38,852 nucleotides of DNA. Origin: Lewinellaceae bacterium. GTDB lineage: Bacteria; Bacteroidota; Bacteroidia; Chitinophagales; Saprospiraceae. The stretch spans positions 1 through 38,852 of the forward strand of contig JAHEAU010000005.1 in the NCBI GenBank assembly GCA_024642625.1. The letters run 5' to 3'. Every line of letters begins with the position of its first letter. Within the stretch, counting starts at the first letter, position 1. Below are positions 19,875 through 29,246 of this stretch, in pieces. The translations under genes and the position numbers were made by a program. Below the pieces are notes generated by a model. The model was not told where the DNA came from. It saw only the letters and a list, made by a program, of their open reading frames with translations, and ran no database searches.

Positions 19875-19875
19875 G

Positions 19876-19891
19876 TACCTTCGCAAAGATA
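19876..19891. promoter_or_regulatory. Abutting divergent -7 boxes: TACCTTCG (+) and TATCTTTG (-)
   Basis: + strand TACCTTCG at 19876-19883; CAAAGATA at 19884-19891 (minus TATCTTTG). Confidence 0.4.
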
Positions 19892-19906
19892 TAACGGCTT
19901 CTCATC

Positions 19907-20545
19907 ATGACGAATTTTTCTCCGGTTATCCGCATTTGTGCCATCACATTCCTCTTTCTGATGGTTGTAGCAAGTTCATCTGCTCAAGATAGGCGTTTCC
20001 AGGCCGGCATCCTTTTGGGGTTTAATGCCAGCCAAATTACTGGTGATGACCTCTGGGGGTACCGCAAAGCAGGATTGAATTTGGGTTTTCGTATCAATAC
20101 GATCATCCAACCTCGAATCGATGTCAGTATGGACATACTCTACAGTCAAAGAGGTGCTCAGTCTTCTTTTTCATTGGATAATTCCGAGCTTCTCAGCAGA
20201 ATAAATCTCAACTACATTGAGGTGCCGATTATCTTCCATTATAAGGATTGGGAAATAGAAGTCGATAAGACCTCCTTCTTCCGAATGGATTTTCAAGCTG
20301 GACTGGCATATGGAAGGCTTTTCCGAGGGCGTGCTGTGAACAATCCATTCGAAGGGCAAGAAAATTTGTTCAACTCAAATGATGTAAGTTGGTTGATTGG
20401 TGCCGGCTATCATTCATCTGCCCATCACAGTTTTCATTTCCGATATACCAGTTCAATCAATCTATTATTCAACGACCAGCAGGCTCTAAATGTAAACTCA
20501 TTACGCGGATTTTTCCTAACCTTACAGTATCTCTATACATTTTGA
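19907..20545 (+). CDS. Outer membrane beta-barrel protein (PorT/OMP_b-brl_2-like)
   Basis: 212 aa; signal peptide ending SSAQ; FQAGILLGFNASQITGDDLWGYRKAGLNLGFRINTII and C-terminal aromatic strand LTLQYLYTF. Confidence 0.8.
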   Translation: MTNFSPVIRICAITFLFLMVVASSSAQDRRFQAGILLGFNASQITGDDLWGYRKAGLNLGFRINTIIQPRIDVSMDILYSQRGAQSSFSLDNSELLSRINLNYIEVPIIFHYKDWEIEVDKTSFFRMDFQAGLAYGRLFRGRAVNNPFEGQENLFNSNDVSWLIGAGYHSSAHHSFHFRYTSSINLLFNDQQALNVNSLRGFFLTLQYLYTF

Positions 20546-20548
20546 TTT

Positions 20549-21052
20549 ATGAAGGCATTACTTGGCATTTTAACATTCAGTTTCCTGGTCCTTACAGGTT
20601 GTTCTGATGTACCGGCAACTCAACAAACGACAATAGTCAAACCAGCAGAAATTGGCGATGATATGGGTGCTGGAACATTTTTAGAAACCCCGCAGCACTG
20701 GCTGGATAGCCTGGCATCTGTTGTGACCAATATCGATTATATCTTTTTCAATCTGGATATCAGTATGGCCATGACTGATCCGCCCGCTATCCGGTCTGCA
20801 TTCCAGCAAATGGATGCATCTAAGCCAGTACCTCTTTCCTGGGATTGCCCTGCAATAGCCCGCATTTTTTATGTATCAAAAGGCGAAACTGTGGCCATGT
20901 CCGAACTTCACTTTGCACAGGGTTGTACCTATCTTCGATTCTATGAAAATGACATTCTGACTACTTCGGTACGATTGAATGAGATGGGCATTAAATTTTT
21001 GCTCAATCTCGGCGTACCATATCCCAAAATGCAAGTACCTGCCCAAGGCTAA
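20549..21052 (+). CDS. Predicted lipoprotein, unknown function
   Basis: 167 aa with lipobox FLVLTGCSDV; 3 bp after the OMP gene. Confidence 0.75.
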   Translation: MKALLGILTFSFLVLTGCSDVPATQQTTIVKPAEIGDDMGAGTFLETPQHWLDSLASVVTNIDYIFFNLDISMAMTDPPAIRSAFQQMDASKPVPLSWDCPAIARIFYVSKGETVAMSELHFAQGCTYLRFYENDILTTSVRLNEMGIKFLLNLGVPYPKMQVPAQG

Positions 21053-21099
21053 ATCAAGTTTGCGGAGGCAAGTAGTTGGCTACTGTCGGAATTTAAAAA

Positions 21100-21492
21100 T
21101 TACTCTTCTTCTTGTGTTGACTCGGGGGTGATACCCATTTGATTGGTAGCTTCCAAACGTTTAAAGAGTTTGTCTACCCGCTCCATTTCATCCAGCGTGT
21201 CATCGATATAAAAAATCATATCAGGAATTCGCCTCACTTGCTTCCGCATTCGCCGACCCAGGCTTTGACGCAGTTCCTGGTGTTGGTCTTCCATCATCAG
21301 CAACACAGCCTGCTTATTTTCGGTATTGTAAATGCTGAGGTAGACTTTTGCCAGTAGGAGGTCTGGAGACATTTGGACCTCAGTCACTGTAACAAGTGCG
21401 TCGCCAAAAATATACTGCCCCTGCTCAAGCAAAATGGTGCTGAAGTTCCGCCGGACGAGTTCGGCTACTTGTTTTTGTCGGATTGTGGGCAC
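21100..21492 (-). CDS. rbfA: Ribosome-binding factor A
   Basis: RQKQVAELVRRNFSTILLEQG...VTVTEVQMSPDLLLAKVYLSIYN...RRMRKQVRRIPDMIFYIDDTLDEMERVDKL. Start set to GTG 21492; the ORF track opens at TTG 21510 inside a promoter-like box. Confidence 0.93.
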   Translation of the reverse strand: MPTIRQKQVAELVRRNFSTILLEQGQYIFGDALVTVTEVQMSPDLLLAKVYLSIYNTENKQAVLLMMEDQHQELRQSLGRRMRKQVRRIPDMIFYIDDTLDEMERVDKLFKRLEATNQMGITPESTQEEE

Positions 21493-21507
21493 GTGGAATC
21501 GTTTCCG

Positions 21508-21515
21508 CAAAGATA
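21508..21515 (-). promoter_or_regulatory. -7 box TATCTTTG for rbfA
   Basis: + strand CAAAGATA, 15 nt before the GTG start at 21492. Confidence 0.5.
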
Positions 21516-21579
21516 GGATGAATTCTATGGGAAGGAGGAAGGTTGGGGACTACTTAAGTTGTCTTCCATTGCATAGATG

Positions 21580-21587
21580 TACTTTTG
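21580..21587 (+). promoter_or_regulatory. -7 box TACTTTTG at the 5' end of recG
   Basis: Matches TAnnTTTG and overlaps the TTG called as start in the ORF track. Confidence 0.4.
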
Positions 21588-23711
21588 GACCAAAGAAATG
21601 AATCGTTGGCATTTTTAGCAGAACCGGTCAGTACACTTCCCGGACTAGGCGGAATCAAAGCAGCCCTTCTGCGGTCGGAACTGGGTATTGTTACAGTAGG
21701 TGACCTTCTGGAGCACTACCCATATCGATACGTCGATAAAACCCTGATCCGGAGTATAAAAGACGTGCTAACAAATCCTGACATCGCATTGGTACAAGGC
21801 GTTTTAAGTCCGTTCCAGTATGAGGGGCATAGTCATAAAAAACGGTTGATCGCCTATTTACGAGATGAATCTGGCACTCTTGAATTGGTTTGGTTTAAAA
21901 GCGGAAAGGTGATTGAAAGCGTCCTCCAACCGGGGCAAACGTATACCGCTTATGGAAAAGTCCAACGATTCAGAGGAAAAGCAACGATGGTACATCCCGA
22001 AATGGAACCTCAGCGGGTTGAATCGACAACCAGTCAACTCACCTATGATCCTGTCTATTCGAGTACAGAAGGTTTGAGTAAAAAAGGGTTGGATACGAAA
22101 GGCATTCGGAAGTTGATGCGGATGATTCTTCCTCGATTGAGTCCAGCCTTAATCCCGGAAACAATACCAAATCATATCCTCGAGTCATTTCGACTTCCAG
22201 GACGGGCTGAAGCCATTCGAACGATTCATTTCCCGACTTCCGCAAATGCCCTTGAAGCAGCACGCAAACGGTTGAAATTCGAGGAGCTTTTTTTCCTCCA
22301 ACTCGAGCTTCTGTTATCCAAGAAACATCGGAACAATGAGTTGGTGGGTTATGTCTTCGATGAAGTCGGCGAGCATCTAAACCAATTCTATTCCAAATAC
22401 CTTCCGTTTTCTTTGACCGAGGCACAAAAACGCGTGATCAGGGAAATACGGCGTGATCTTGGCGCTGGTATTCAAATGAATCGGCTTCTGCAAGGTGACG
22501 TCGGCTCCGGAAAAACCGTAGTCGCCCTCATGGCTATGTTGATTGCCTTGGACAATGGATACCAATCTTGCCTGGTTGCGCCAACCGAAATTCTTGCTCA
22601 ACAGCATTTTCAATCCTTGAAAGAACTTGTCACAGGAATGGGAATCAGGATCGGGTTATTAACGGGTAGTATTACAGGGCAAGCACGCAAGCTTACTCTC
22701 CAGTATTTAGCAGATGGCCATCTCCATTTCCTGATCGGCACCCATGCTGTTCTGGAAGATCCCGTTGTCTTTTCAAAATTGGGCCTATCAATTACGGATG
22801 AACAACATCGATTTGGTGTAGCTCAACGCGCAGCATTATGGAAAAAGAGCAAACCTTACCCTCCCCATGTGTTAGTCATGACGGCAACACCTATTCCAAG
22901 GACGCTCGCTTTGACGATTTACGGTGATCTCGATGTATCAATCATTGATGAGCTACCACCAGGAAGGAAACCTGTTAAAACGGAACTCTGGTACGAAAAC
23001 AAACGGCTACGGTTATTTGGCTTTATGAAGGAACAAATTGCTGCCGGCCGTCAAGTGTACGTTGTGTATCCATTGATAGAAGAATCAGCTACACTTGACC
23101 TTCTGAACCTGGAAGAGGGCTTGGCAGCTATCCAACGCGAATTTCTTCGTCCACAATACCAAATCAGTGTTGTCCATGGTCGAATGCCAAGTGCAGACAA
23201 GGAGATGGAAATGAAACGATTTCTCGATCGGGAAACCCAGATCATGGTGGCAACAACGGTCATTGAAGTTGGTGTAAATGTGCCCAATGCAAGTGTGATG
23301 ATCATAGAAAATGCGGAGCGATTCGGATTGTCACAGCTTCACCAGTTGCGTGGTCGGGTTGGCAGAGGTGCAGATCAATCCTATTGTATCCTGATGACAA
23401 ACGGCAAATTATCTGATGACGCTCGAATCCGTTTGCAGACTATGTGTCGAACAAACAACGGGTTTGAAATTGCTGATGTTGATTTAAAATTACGTGGACC
23501 GGGAGACATGGAAGGAACCCGCCAAAGTGGGATCCAGGGTCTAAAGATTGCGGATCTACGGGAGGATGGCCAGATCCTACAGACAGCCCGGACAGTTGCG
23601 GCAAAAATCGTAGATGCGGATGAACACCTCGAAGCTCCGGAACATTTACCCCTCAAACGTCATCTCCAGGAAACCAAAAGATATAATCAATCTTGGAGCA
23701 GGATTTCATGA
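21585..23711 (+). CDS. recG: ATP-dependent DNA helicase RecG
   Basis: 708 aa; LQGDVGSGKTVVALMAM, ITDEQHRFGVAQR, VMTATPIPRTLALTIYGDLDVS, QLRGRVGRG. True start may be TTG 21606 (LAFLAEPVSTLPG). Confidence 0.96.
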   Translation: MDQRNESLAFLAEPVSTLPGLGGIKAALLRSELGIVTVGDLLEHYPYRYVDKTLIRSIKDVLTNPDIALVQGVLSPFQYEGHSHKKRLIAYLRDESGTLELVWFKSGKVIESVLQPGQTYTAYGKVQRFRGKATMVHPEMEPQRVESTTSQLTYDPVYSSTEGLSKKGLDTKGIRKLMRMILPRLSPALIPETIPNHILESFRLPGRAEAIRTIHFPTSANALEAARKRLKFEELFFLQLELLLSKKHRNNELVGYVFDEVGEHLNQFYSKYLPFSLTEAQKRVIREIRRDLGAGIQMNRLLQGDVGSGKTVVALMAMLIALDNGYQSCLVAPTEILAQQHFQSLKELVTGMGIRIGLLTGSITGQARKLTLQYLADGHLHFLIGTHAVLEDPVVFSKLGLSITDEQHRFGVAQRAALWKKSKPYPPHVLVMTATPIPRTLALTIYGDLDVSIIDELPPGRKPVKTELWYENKRLRLFGFMKEQIAAGRQVYVVYPLIEESATLDLLNLEEGLAAIQREFLRPQYQISVVHGRMPSADKEMEMKRFLDRETQIMVATTVIEVGVNVPNASVMIIENAERFGLSQLHQLRGRVGRGADQSYCILMTNGKLSDDARIRLQTMCRTNNGFEIADVDLKLRGPGDMEGTRQSGIQGLKIADLREDGQILQTARTVAAKIVDADEHLEAPEHLPLKRHLQETKRYNQSWSRIS

Positions 23712-23765
23712 AAAATATGTTTTTGAAATTTTGATTGACAGTGGCCAATTTGACACATTTTGTTT

Positions 23766-23773
23766 TATATTTG
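23766..23773 (+). promoter_or_regulatory. -7 box TATATTTG for dprA
   Basis: TATATTTG then TCGG then GTG at 23778. Confidence 0.5.
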
Positions 23774-23777
23774 TCGG

Positions 23778-24887
23778 GTGGATAAACAGCTGTTCCATCT
23801 GATCGCATTAAGTCAGGTGCCCAAGGTGGGCCCCATCCTTGGCCGTATACTTGTCGGGTATTGCGGAAGTCCAGAAGCTGTATTTCGAACGTCAATACGC
23901 GATTTAGCAAGAATACCTCAAATTGGTCTGCTGATCGCACGCAATATTCATGACTCGTCCTGTTTACGTTATGCAGAACGGGAAATCGGTATTCTGGAAA
24001 AGGAAGGCATACAAGGCATTCATTATCTGGATGCACGCTATCCACAACGGCTTGGTTTTTTTGATGAATCCCCTTTGGTCATCTACATACGTGGAAATCC
24101 CGATCTTCACCACCGTCGTATCGTTGGTGTTATTGGCACGCGATCGCCCTCCCCTGCTGGTCGGGTACACGCCCAGGACCTGATTGAGGCGCTAGCTCCG
24201 TATCAAGTAATGATTGTCAGTGGCCTTGCGCATGGAATTGATAGTGCAGCTCACCAAGCTGCATTAGCCCATGGCATCCCAACTTTAGGGATTTTGGGCC
24301 ATGGATTACACACAATTTATCCTGCTGCCCATCGAAGTCTTGTACAAAAAATGACTGGTGACAATGGCATTATGACCGAATTTCCCTTTTCGACCATTCC
24401 TGACAGGGAAAATTTCCCAATGCGCAATCGCATTATTGCCGCATTGAGTGATGCCCTTGTTGTCGTAGAAAGCAAAGAAAAAGGTGGGTCAATGATCACT
24501 GCTGAATATGCCAATCGGTATAACAAAGATGTTTTTGCAATCCCGGGCCGAGTCCAGGATACACATTCAAAAGGATGCCATCAATTGATCAAGCGTCATA
24601 AGGCCCATTTACTGGAACATGCTGAAGACCTGATTGAAATGATGCGGTGGGAGCCATCTGGTAAAAACACAGGTGGTGGTTGCCAGGCCGATTTATTTCA
24701 AGAACTTGAACCACATGAACAGGCTGTCGTATCAACACTTTCGACAAATCCGGAAATGCTGATAGACCAATTGGGTTTCCAGCTCCAAATGCCGCCAAGT
24801 GCCATTTCATCCATTTTACTCAGTATGGAATTCAAAGGTATTATCCGGTCTTTACCTGGAAAACGGTACATCTTGAATCATTCATAG
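23778..24887 (+). CDS. dprA: DNA-processing protein DprA
   Basis: GVIGTRSPSPAGRVHAQDLIEALAPYQVMIVSGLAHGIDSAAHQAAL, NGIMTEFPF, RNRIIAALSDALVVVESKEKGGSMITAEYA. Likely GTG start at 23778 (VDKQLFHLIALSQVPKVG). Confidence 0.95.
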   Translation: MDKQLFHLIALSQVPKVGPILGRILVGYCGSPEAVFRTSIRDLARIPQIGLLIARNIHDSSCLRYAEREIGILEKEGIQGIHYLDARYPQRLGFFDESPLVIYIRGNPDLHHRRIVGVIGTRSPSPAGRVHAQDLIEALAPYQVMIVSGLAHGIDSAAHQAALAHGIPTLGILGHGLHTIYPAAHRSLVQKMTGDNGIMTEFPFSTIPDRENFPMRNRIIAALSDALVVVESKEKGGSMITAEYANRYNKDVFAIPGRVQDTHSKGCHQLIKRHKAHLLEHAEDLIEMMRWEPSGKNTGGGCQADLFQELEPHEQAVVSTLSTNPEMLIDQLGFQLQMPPSAISSILLSMEFKGIIRSLPGKRYILNHS

Positions 24888-24979
24888 TCATGTCCCGCAC
24901 TCTGAAATGTACATTCTGATGGTACATAATATTTATGTTAATTCTTGGCGTCAGAGGTCGATATTGAATGTGATGCATC

Positions 24980-24987
24980 TACCTTTG
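24980..24987 (+). promoter_or_regulatory. -7 box TACCTTTG for the alkaline phosphatase gene
   Basis: TACCTTTG then ACAA then ATG at 24992. Confidence 0.5.
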
Positions 24988-24991
24988 ACAA

Positions 24992-26110
24992 ATGAAATTC
25001 TGGCAGATCCTCTTTCTATGTTTTGTGCTGGTTTTGAGTCTGACACAATGTAACACGGCCCGGCATATTCCTGACCAACCGACACAAGTAAAGACCGAGA
25101 CTTCGCATCCGACCAATATCATCTTGATGATCGGTGACGGCATGGGATTGACGCAGATCACAGCCGGGATGTACAGCAATAACAATCACCTTGAATTGGA
25201 GCGATTCATGCAGATAGGATTGCACAAATCACATGCCTATAATAAGCTGGTAACTGATTCTGCAGCAGGTGCAACTGCATTCTCTTGTGGCAAGAAAACG
25301 TACTACGGAGCCATTGGGGATGATGCAGATACCATTCCTTGTAAAACGATTATGGAAGTGGCCAAGGATCACGGTCTAGCAACCGGAATGGTCGTCAGTT
25401 CGACCATCGTCCATGCTACTCCGGCGGCCTTTATAGCTCACAATAAATATCGCAGAAATTATGAAGAAATCGCTGCAGCATTTCCAGGATCGGGGATTGA
25501 TTTTTTTGTCGGAGGAGGATTGAAGTTTTTCCAGAATCGCGAGTCTGATGGTCGAAATCTCTGTGCCGAATTGCGTTCAGAAGGGTATGTTATTCAGGAC
25601 TATTTCAATGATGATATTGATCATATTGATCCAGACCCTGAAAAACCGTTTGGCTTTTTTACTGCCAATGAGGATCCCCTGCCTGCTCTAGGAGGGCGAG
25701 ACTACCTTTTACCAGCGACGTCGGTTGGGATTTCGCATCTCCAACATCGATCGGAGAAGGGATTTTTCATGATGGTTGAAGGCTCACAAATTGACTGGGG
25801 CGGTCATGCCAACGACAGCCCGTACATTATTTCAGAAATGCTTGAATTTGATCAGATTATTGGCCGGGTATTGGATTTTGCAATCCAGACTCCCGGGACT
25901 TTGGTCATCGTTACTGCAGACCATGAGACTGGAGGCTATTCTATTCTCGAGAGTTCATCAATGAATGACTTGAAGACAGCATTTACAACAAAGGGACACA
26001 CTGCTGATCTTATCCCTGTTTTCGCATATGGACCTGGATCGGAATTATTCCAGGGCATTTATGACAACACAGCTATATATGATAAAATCATGACCGCAAT
26101 GGGTTGGTAA
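24992..26110 (+). CDS. Alkaline phosphatase (lipoprotein)
   Basis: 372 aa; lipobox-like LSLTQCNTAR; NIILMIGDGMGLTQITAG, VTDSAAGATAFSCGKKTYYGAIG, IVTADHETGGYS, KGHTADLIPVFAYGPGSE. Confidence 0.94.
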   Translation: MKFWQILFLCFVLVLSLTQCNTARHIPDQPTQVKTETSHPTNIILMIGDGMGLTQITAGMYSNNNHLELERFMQIGLHKSHAYNKLVTDSAAGATAFSCGKKTYYGAIGDDADTIPCKTIMEVAKDHGLATGMVVSSTIVHATPAAFIAHNKYRRNYEEIAAAFPGSGIDFFVGGGLKFFQNRESDGRNLCAELRSEGYVIQDYFNDDIDHIDPDPEKPFGFFTANEDPLPALGGRDYLLPATSVGISHLQHRSEKGFFMMVEGSQIDWGGHANDSPYIISEMLEFDQIIGRVLDFAIQTPGTLVIVTADHETGGYSILESSSMNDLKTAFTTKGHTADLIPVFAYGPGSELFQGIYDNTAIYDKIMTAMGW

Positions 26111-26125
26111 ACCGCTTGTGCCAGG

Positions 26126-26992
26126 CTAGAGAAGATGCCGTTCAGCGTGGTAGCTTGAACGAACCAGAGGGCCGCTTTCGACGTACATCAAGCCGAGTTT
26201 CAGGCCCAGTTCTTTGTACTCCGCAAATTGGTCTGGGTGGACATACTCCGCAACATCCAGGTGCATTTTTGTCGGCTGAAGATATTGGCCAATGGTCAGG
26301 ATATCACATCCATGATGGACCAAATCTTCCATGATAGCAACCACCTCTTCAGGCGTCTCTCCGACGCCAACCATGATGCCTGATTTGGTCCGATGGCCAG
26401 CATCTTTAGTACGTTGAATTTGTTCAAGGCTACGCTCATATTTAGCTTGAGGTCGAACCAGACGATACAAGCGCTTCACCGTTTCCATGTTATGACTGAT
26501 CACTTCTTGTCCTGCATTGATCATCCGATCCAATGCATCCCAATTAGCTTTAACATCCGGTATCAATGTCTCGATCGTGGTAGTTGGCGAACTTTCTTTG
26601 ATTTGGCGAACAGTTTGATACCAAATTTCTGCACCCCTGTCCTTGAGTTCATCTCGATTGACGCTCGTGATCACTGCATGTTTGACGCCCATCAGCCGAA
26701 TGGCTTCTGCTACACGGCGAGGTTCATCTTCATCATATTCATTGGGCCGTCCCGTTTTGACGGCGCAAAAAGAGCAGGATCGAGTACATGTATTTCCCAG
26801 GATCATGAAGGTTGCTGTTCCCGCACCCCAACATTCACCCATATTGGGACAATTACCGCTTTGACAAATCGTGTGCAACCGATGATCATCAACAATTTCA
26901 CGAACCATGCGATAATTCTCACCTGTCGGTAATTTGACACGGAGCCAATCCGGCTTTTTCCTGCGAGGTTCAACTATTGGAAGTTCTAGCAT
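26126..26992 (-). CDS. lipA: Lipoyl synthase
   Basis: 288 aa; [41 protein letters not shown] radical SAM and auxiliary cluster motifs; C-terminal RSSYHAE. Confidence 0.97.
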   Translation of the reverse strand: MLELPIVEPRRKKPDWLRVKLPTGENYRMVREIVDDHRLHTICQSGNCPNMGECWGAGTATFMILGNTCTRSCSFCAVKTGRPNEYDEDEPRRVAEAIRLMGVKHAVITSVNRDELKDRGAEIWYQTVRQIKESSPTTTIETLIPDVKANWDALDRMINAGQEVISHNMETVKRLYRLVRPQAKYERSLEQIQRTKDAGHRTKSGIMVGVGETPEEVVAIMEDLVHHGCDILTIGQYLQPTKMHLDVAEYVHPDQFAEYKELGLKLGLMYVESGPLVRSSYHAERHLL

Positions 26993-26996
26993 GTAC

Positions 26997-27782
26997 TTAA
27001 GATCGTTTACCGATGTGCAAAGTTAGAAAGAGGTTGAAGAAGTAAGGTTTATTGTCTTCAACCATAATCGGCACATTTCTGGGAAAAACATCTACCAAGA
27101 GGCCGGCATCAATGGCCATCACATACTCATCAAAAGCACCGAATGCGAAGTGGGCTGCCACCTGGCCATGAACGCCTGGGACAAAAGACATTTCACTCAA
27201 TCCTGTAGTAAAAAATGTACCCCCGTAAATGCTGTAGGGATCAAGGAATAACTCTCTATCTTCTTCTGAATATTTCTTAGTGACTACGACGTAACTATTA
27301 TTGTCCTGACGCTCAACCAGCCGCAAATAATATGGTTTCAGCATACCCAAGGTCAGCCCTCCTTGATAGCTATAACCGACGGCCAATCCTTTTCTCTTTG
27401 CTTTTTCCGAAAAATACCGCTTTACACCGTATCCGCCTCGCAGTACATAAAAACTATTCCGCTTGCCATAGACATAAGGTCTTGGCGTTTCACCACGAAA
27501 AACTGCCGCAAGGTCATTGCTTTGCCGGGTCTCCTTATGATGACGCATATAGCCGAGTTCCAGGCCGTAATAGGTTGTCTTGTAATAGGTCTTTATCTTT
27601 CCCCTGTACCAGCCAAATGTCATCCCCCGGGGATGAATACGATAGGTCAGCACTCCCTCCTTATTATACAGAATGCCGACTTGGGATGGCACCTCTGCTT
27701 TGGGTTGCAGCGTGACCTGACTATGGACTGAACATCCAACCAGGATCAGTATCACACTGGCCATAAGGCGGCGAAAATCCAT
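26997..27782 (-). CDS. Hypothetical secreted / outer-membrane-type protein
   Basis: Signal peptide ([22 protein letters not shown]); beta-rich repeats of aromatic residues. Start set to MDFRRL (27782). Confidence 0.65.
   Translation of the reverse strand: MDFRRLMASVILILVGCSVHSQVTLQPKAEVPSQVGILYNKEGVLTYRIHPRGMTFGWYRGKIKTYYKTTYYGLELGYMRHHKETRQSNDLAAVFRGETPRPYVYGKRNSFYVLRGGYGVKRYFSEKAKRKGLAVGYSYQGGLTLGMLKPYYLRLVERQDNNSYVVVTKKYSEEDRELFLDPYSIYGGTFFTTGLSEMSFVPGVHGQVAAHFAFGAFDEYVMAIDAGLLVDVFPRNVPIMVEDNKPYFFNLFLTLHIGKRS
27018..27025 (-). promoter_or_regulatory. -7 box TAACTTTG for lipA, inside the 3' end of the upstream gene
   Basis: + strand CAAAGTTA, 25 nt upstream of the lipA ATG. Confidence 0.35.
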
Positions 27783-27865
27783 AGTTATTGTCGGTGGCAT
27801 ATGCATTGAATGATTAAAATTAAGGATATTTCCAGTTCTGTTCCATCTGGAGTTGAAATTGATCC

Positions 27866-29158
27866 ATGAATAAACCGGATATCCTTGTTTTCTCTCACAT
27901 TGACCATCCCAGACTGAACTATATTCTAGACTGGATCATCTGCGATTGTTGGAAGCAAACATATCTTCTGACAACTGACGAAAAAATGGCTCTCGAGTGG
28001 TCTGGTCCCCGACTAGCCTATACTCCTGTTGACCCACACATCAGACCCTGGATCGTCGCAGATAGCTCTGGTTTCAGTGATCATAACAACGTGTCACCCA
28101 ATGATGTTGTCTGGAAGGATGATCATCCCTGGATATTTTATCAACCAGACACTCAAGCATCATTACCTGCAGACATATTGGCTGGGGCCTTCTGGTTTTT
28201 AAGTCGAGTGGAAGAATATGGATCCGTTCATCCGGATAGTCATGGTCGTTTTCCTGCTTATGAAAGCCTTGCTTATGTGTGCAAATTTCTAGATCGTCCG
28301 ATTGTTGATGAATGGATGCTCCTCTTAAGGAATTTGATCGCTGAGGAATATGCTGAATGGTCAGTTCACGAAGATACTTTCTCTATTCAAGCCACATATG
28401 ACATTGACTTTGCCTGGCGATACTTACACAAGCCTCCAATTGAACAGGTAAGAACGCTGATGCGAGATCTTCTTAAAGAAGGGCCAATTGTTTTTTGGAA
28501 AGGATTGCGCACAGTATACGGCATTCAGCATGACCCATATGATCTTTATGAAGTCTGGAAGAATCAGGATCCTGTGCTTTTCTTTCCGCTTGGTGATAAA
28601 AGTTATTTTGATAGAAACCATTCCTGGTCACAGAATGAGTACCAGTCTTTGATCAGGGCAAGTGCAGAAGTCATGCAAATTGGCATCCATCCATCATATG
28701 AATCAATGAGGGAACCAGATCGCCTTACAGAAGAGATCCATCGTTTTGAGCAAATAACCGGTCAATTGCCTATCCGCAGTCGCCAACATTACTTGCGCTT
28801 TTCCATACCTGAAACTTTTCGAATGCTCGAAGAATATGGGATAAGAGAAGAGTGGAGCATGGGTTATGCCGATCAACCAGGTTTTCGCGCAGGTACTTCC
28901 CATTCGTTTTTATGGTATGATCTTATTGGCAATCGTCCAGGGCAACTTCGGATTTTTCCGTTTCAAGTTATGGATACAACCTTGCTGCACTACCTTAAAT
29001 TAACACCAGCCAAAGCAAAGCTTCTTTTGGATGACCTGATTTCAACCACCCAAAGGACCAGTGGCCAACTAACTACATTAGCACACAATAACAGTATGGC
29101 CGGGGTAGATCAAATCTGGAAAGGATGGCAGGAGATCTGGCCTATACAACAAAGATGA
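27866..29158 (+). CDS. Polysaccharide deacetylase-like protein (DUF7033-type N-terminus)
   Basis: 430 aa; YDIDFAWRYLHKPP, GIHPSYES, RQHYLRFSIPETFRMLEEYGIREEWSMGYADQPGFRAGTSHSFLWYDL. Confidence 0.72.
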   Translation: MNKPDILVFSHIDHPRLNYILDWIICDCWKQTYLLTTDEKMALEWSGPRLAYTPVDPHIRPWIVADSSGFSDHNNVSPNDVVWKDDHPWIFYQPDTQASLPADILAGAFWFLSRVEEYGSVHPDSHGRFPAYESLAYVCKFLDRPIVDEWMLLLRNLIAEEYAEWSVHEDTFSIQATYDIDFAWRYLHKPPIEQVRTLMRDLLKEGPIVFWKGLRTVYGIQHDPYDLYEVWKNQDPVLFFPLGDKSYFDRNHSWSQNEYQSLIRASAEVMQIGIHPSYESMREPDRLTEEIHRFEQITGQLPIRSRQHYLRFSIPETFRMLEEYGIREEWSMGYADQPGFRAGTSHSFLWYDLIGNRPGQLRIFPFQVMDTTLLHYLKLTPAKAKLLLDDLISTTQRTSGQLTTLAHNNSMAGVDQIWKGWQEIWPIQQR

Positions 29159-29246
29159 TCCAGGTCAGCGGCTCAGATAACCCGACATCCTTGTTCACTG
29201 TCTACCAATCACCTATCTTGGCTCCGTACCACAGAATGAATCCACG

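Noticed and set aside
21065-21095. Small AGTAG-TTGG-CTACT hairpin between the lipoprotein gene and rbfA
   Set aside because: 5-bp stem without a T-tract; likely chance.
22039-22425. 128-aa minus-strand ORF inside recG
   Set aside because: Antisense to recG with no recognisable protein motif.
24909-24930. Inverted repeat ATGTAC...GTACAT between dprA and the alkaline phosphatase gene
   Set aside because: Only a 6-bp stem with a long loop and no T-run; not enough to call a terminator or operator.
26393-26932. 179-aa plus-strand ORF antisense to lipA
   Set aside because: Fully inside lipA on the opposite strand; composition reflects reverse-complement codons of a conserved gene.
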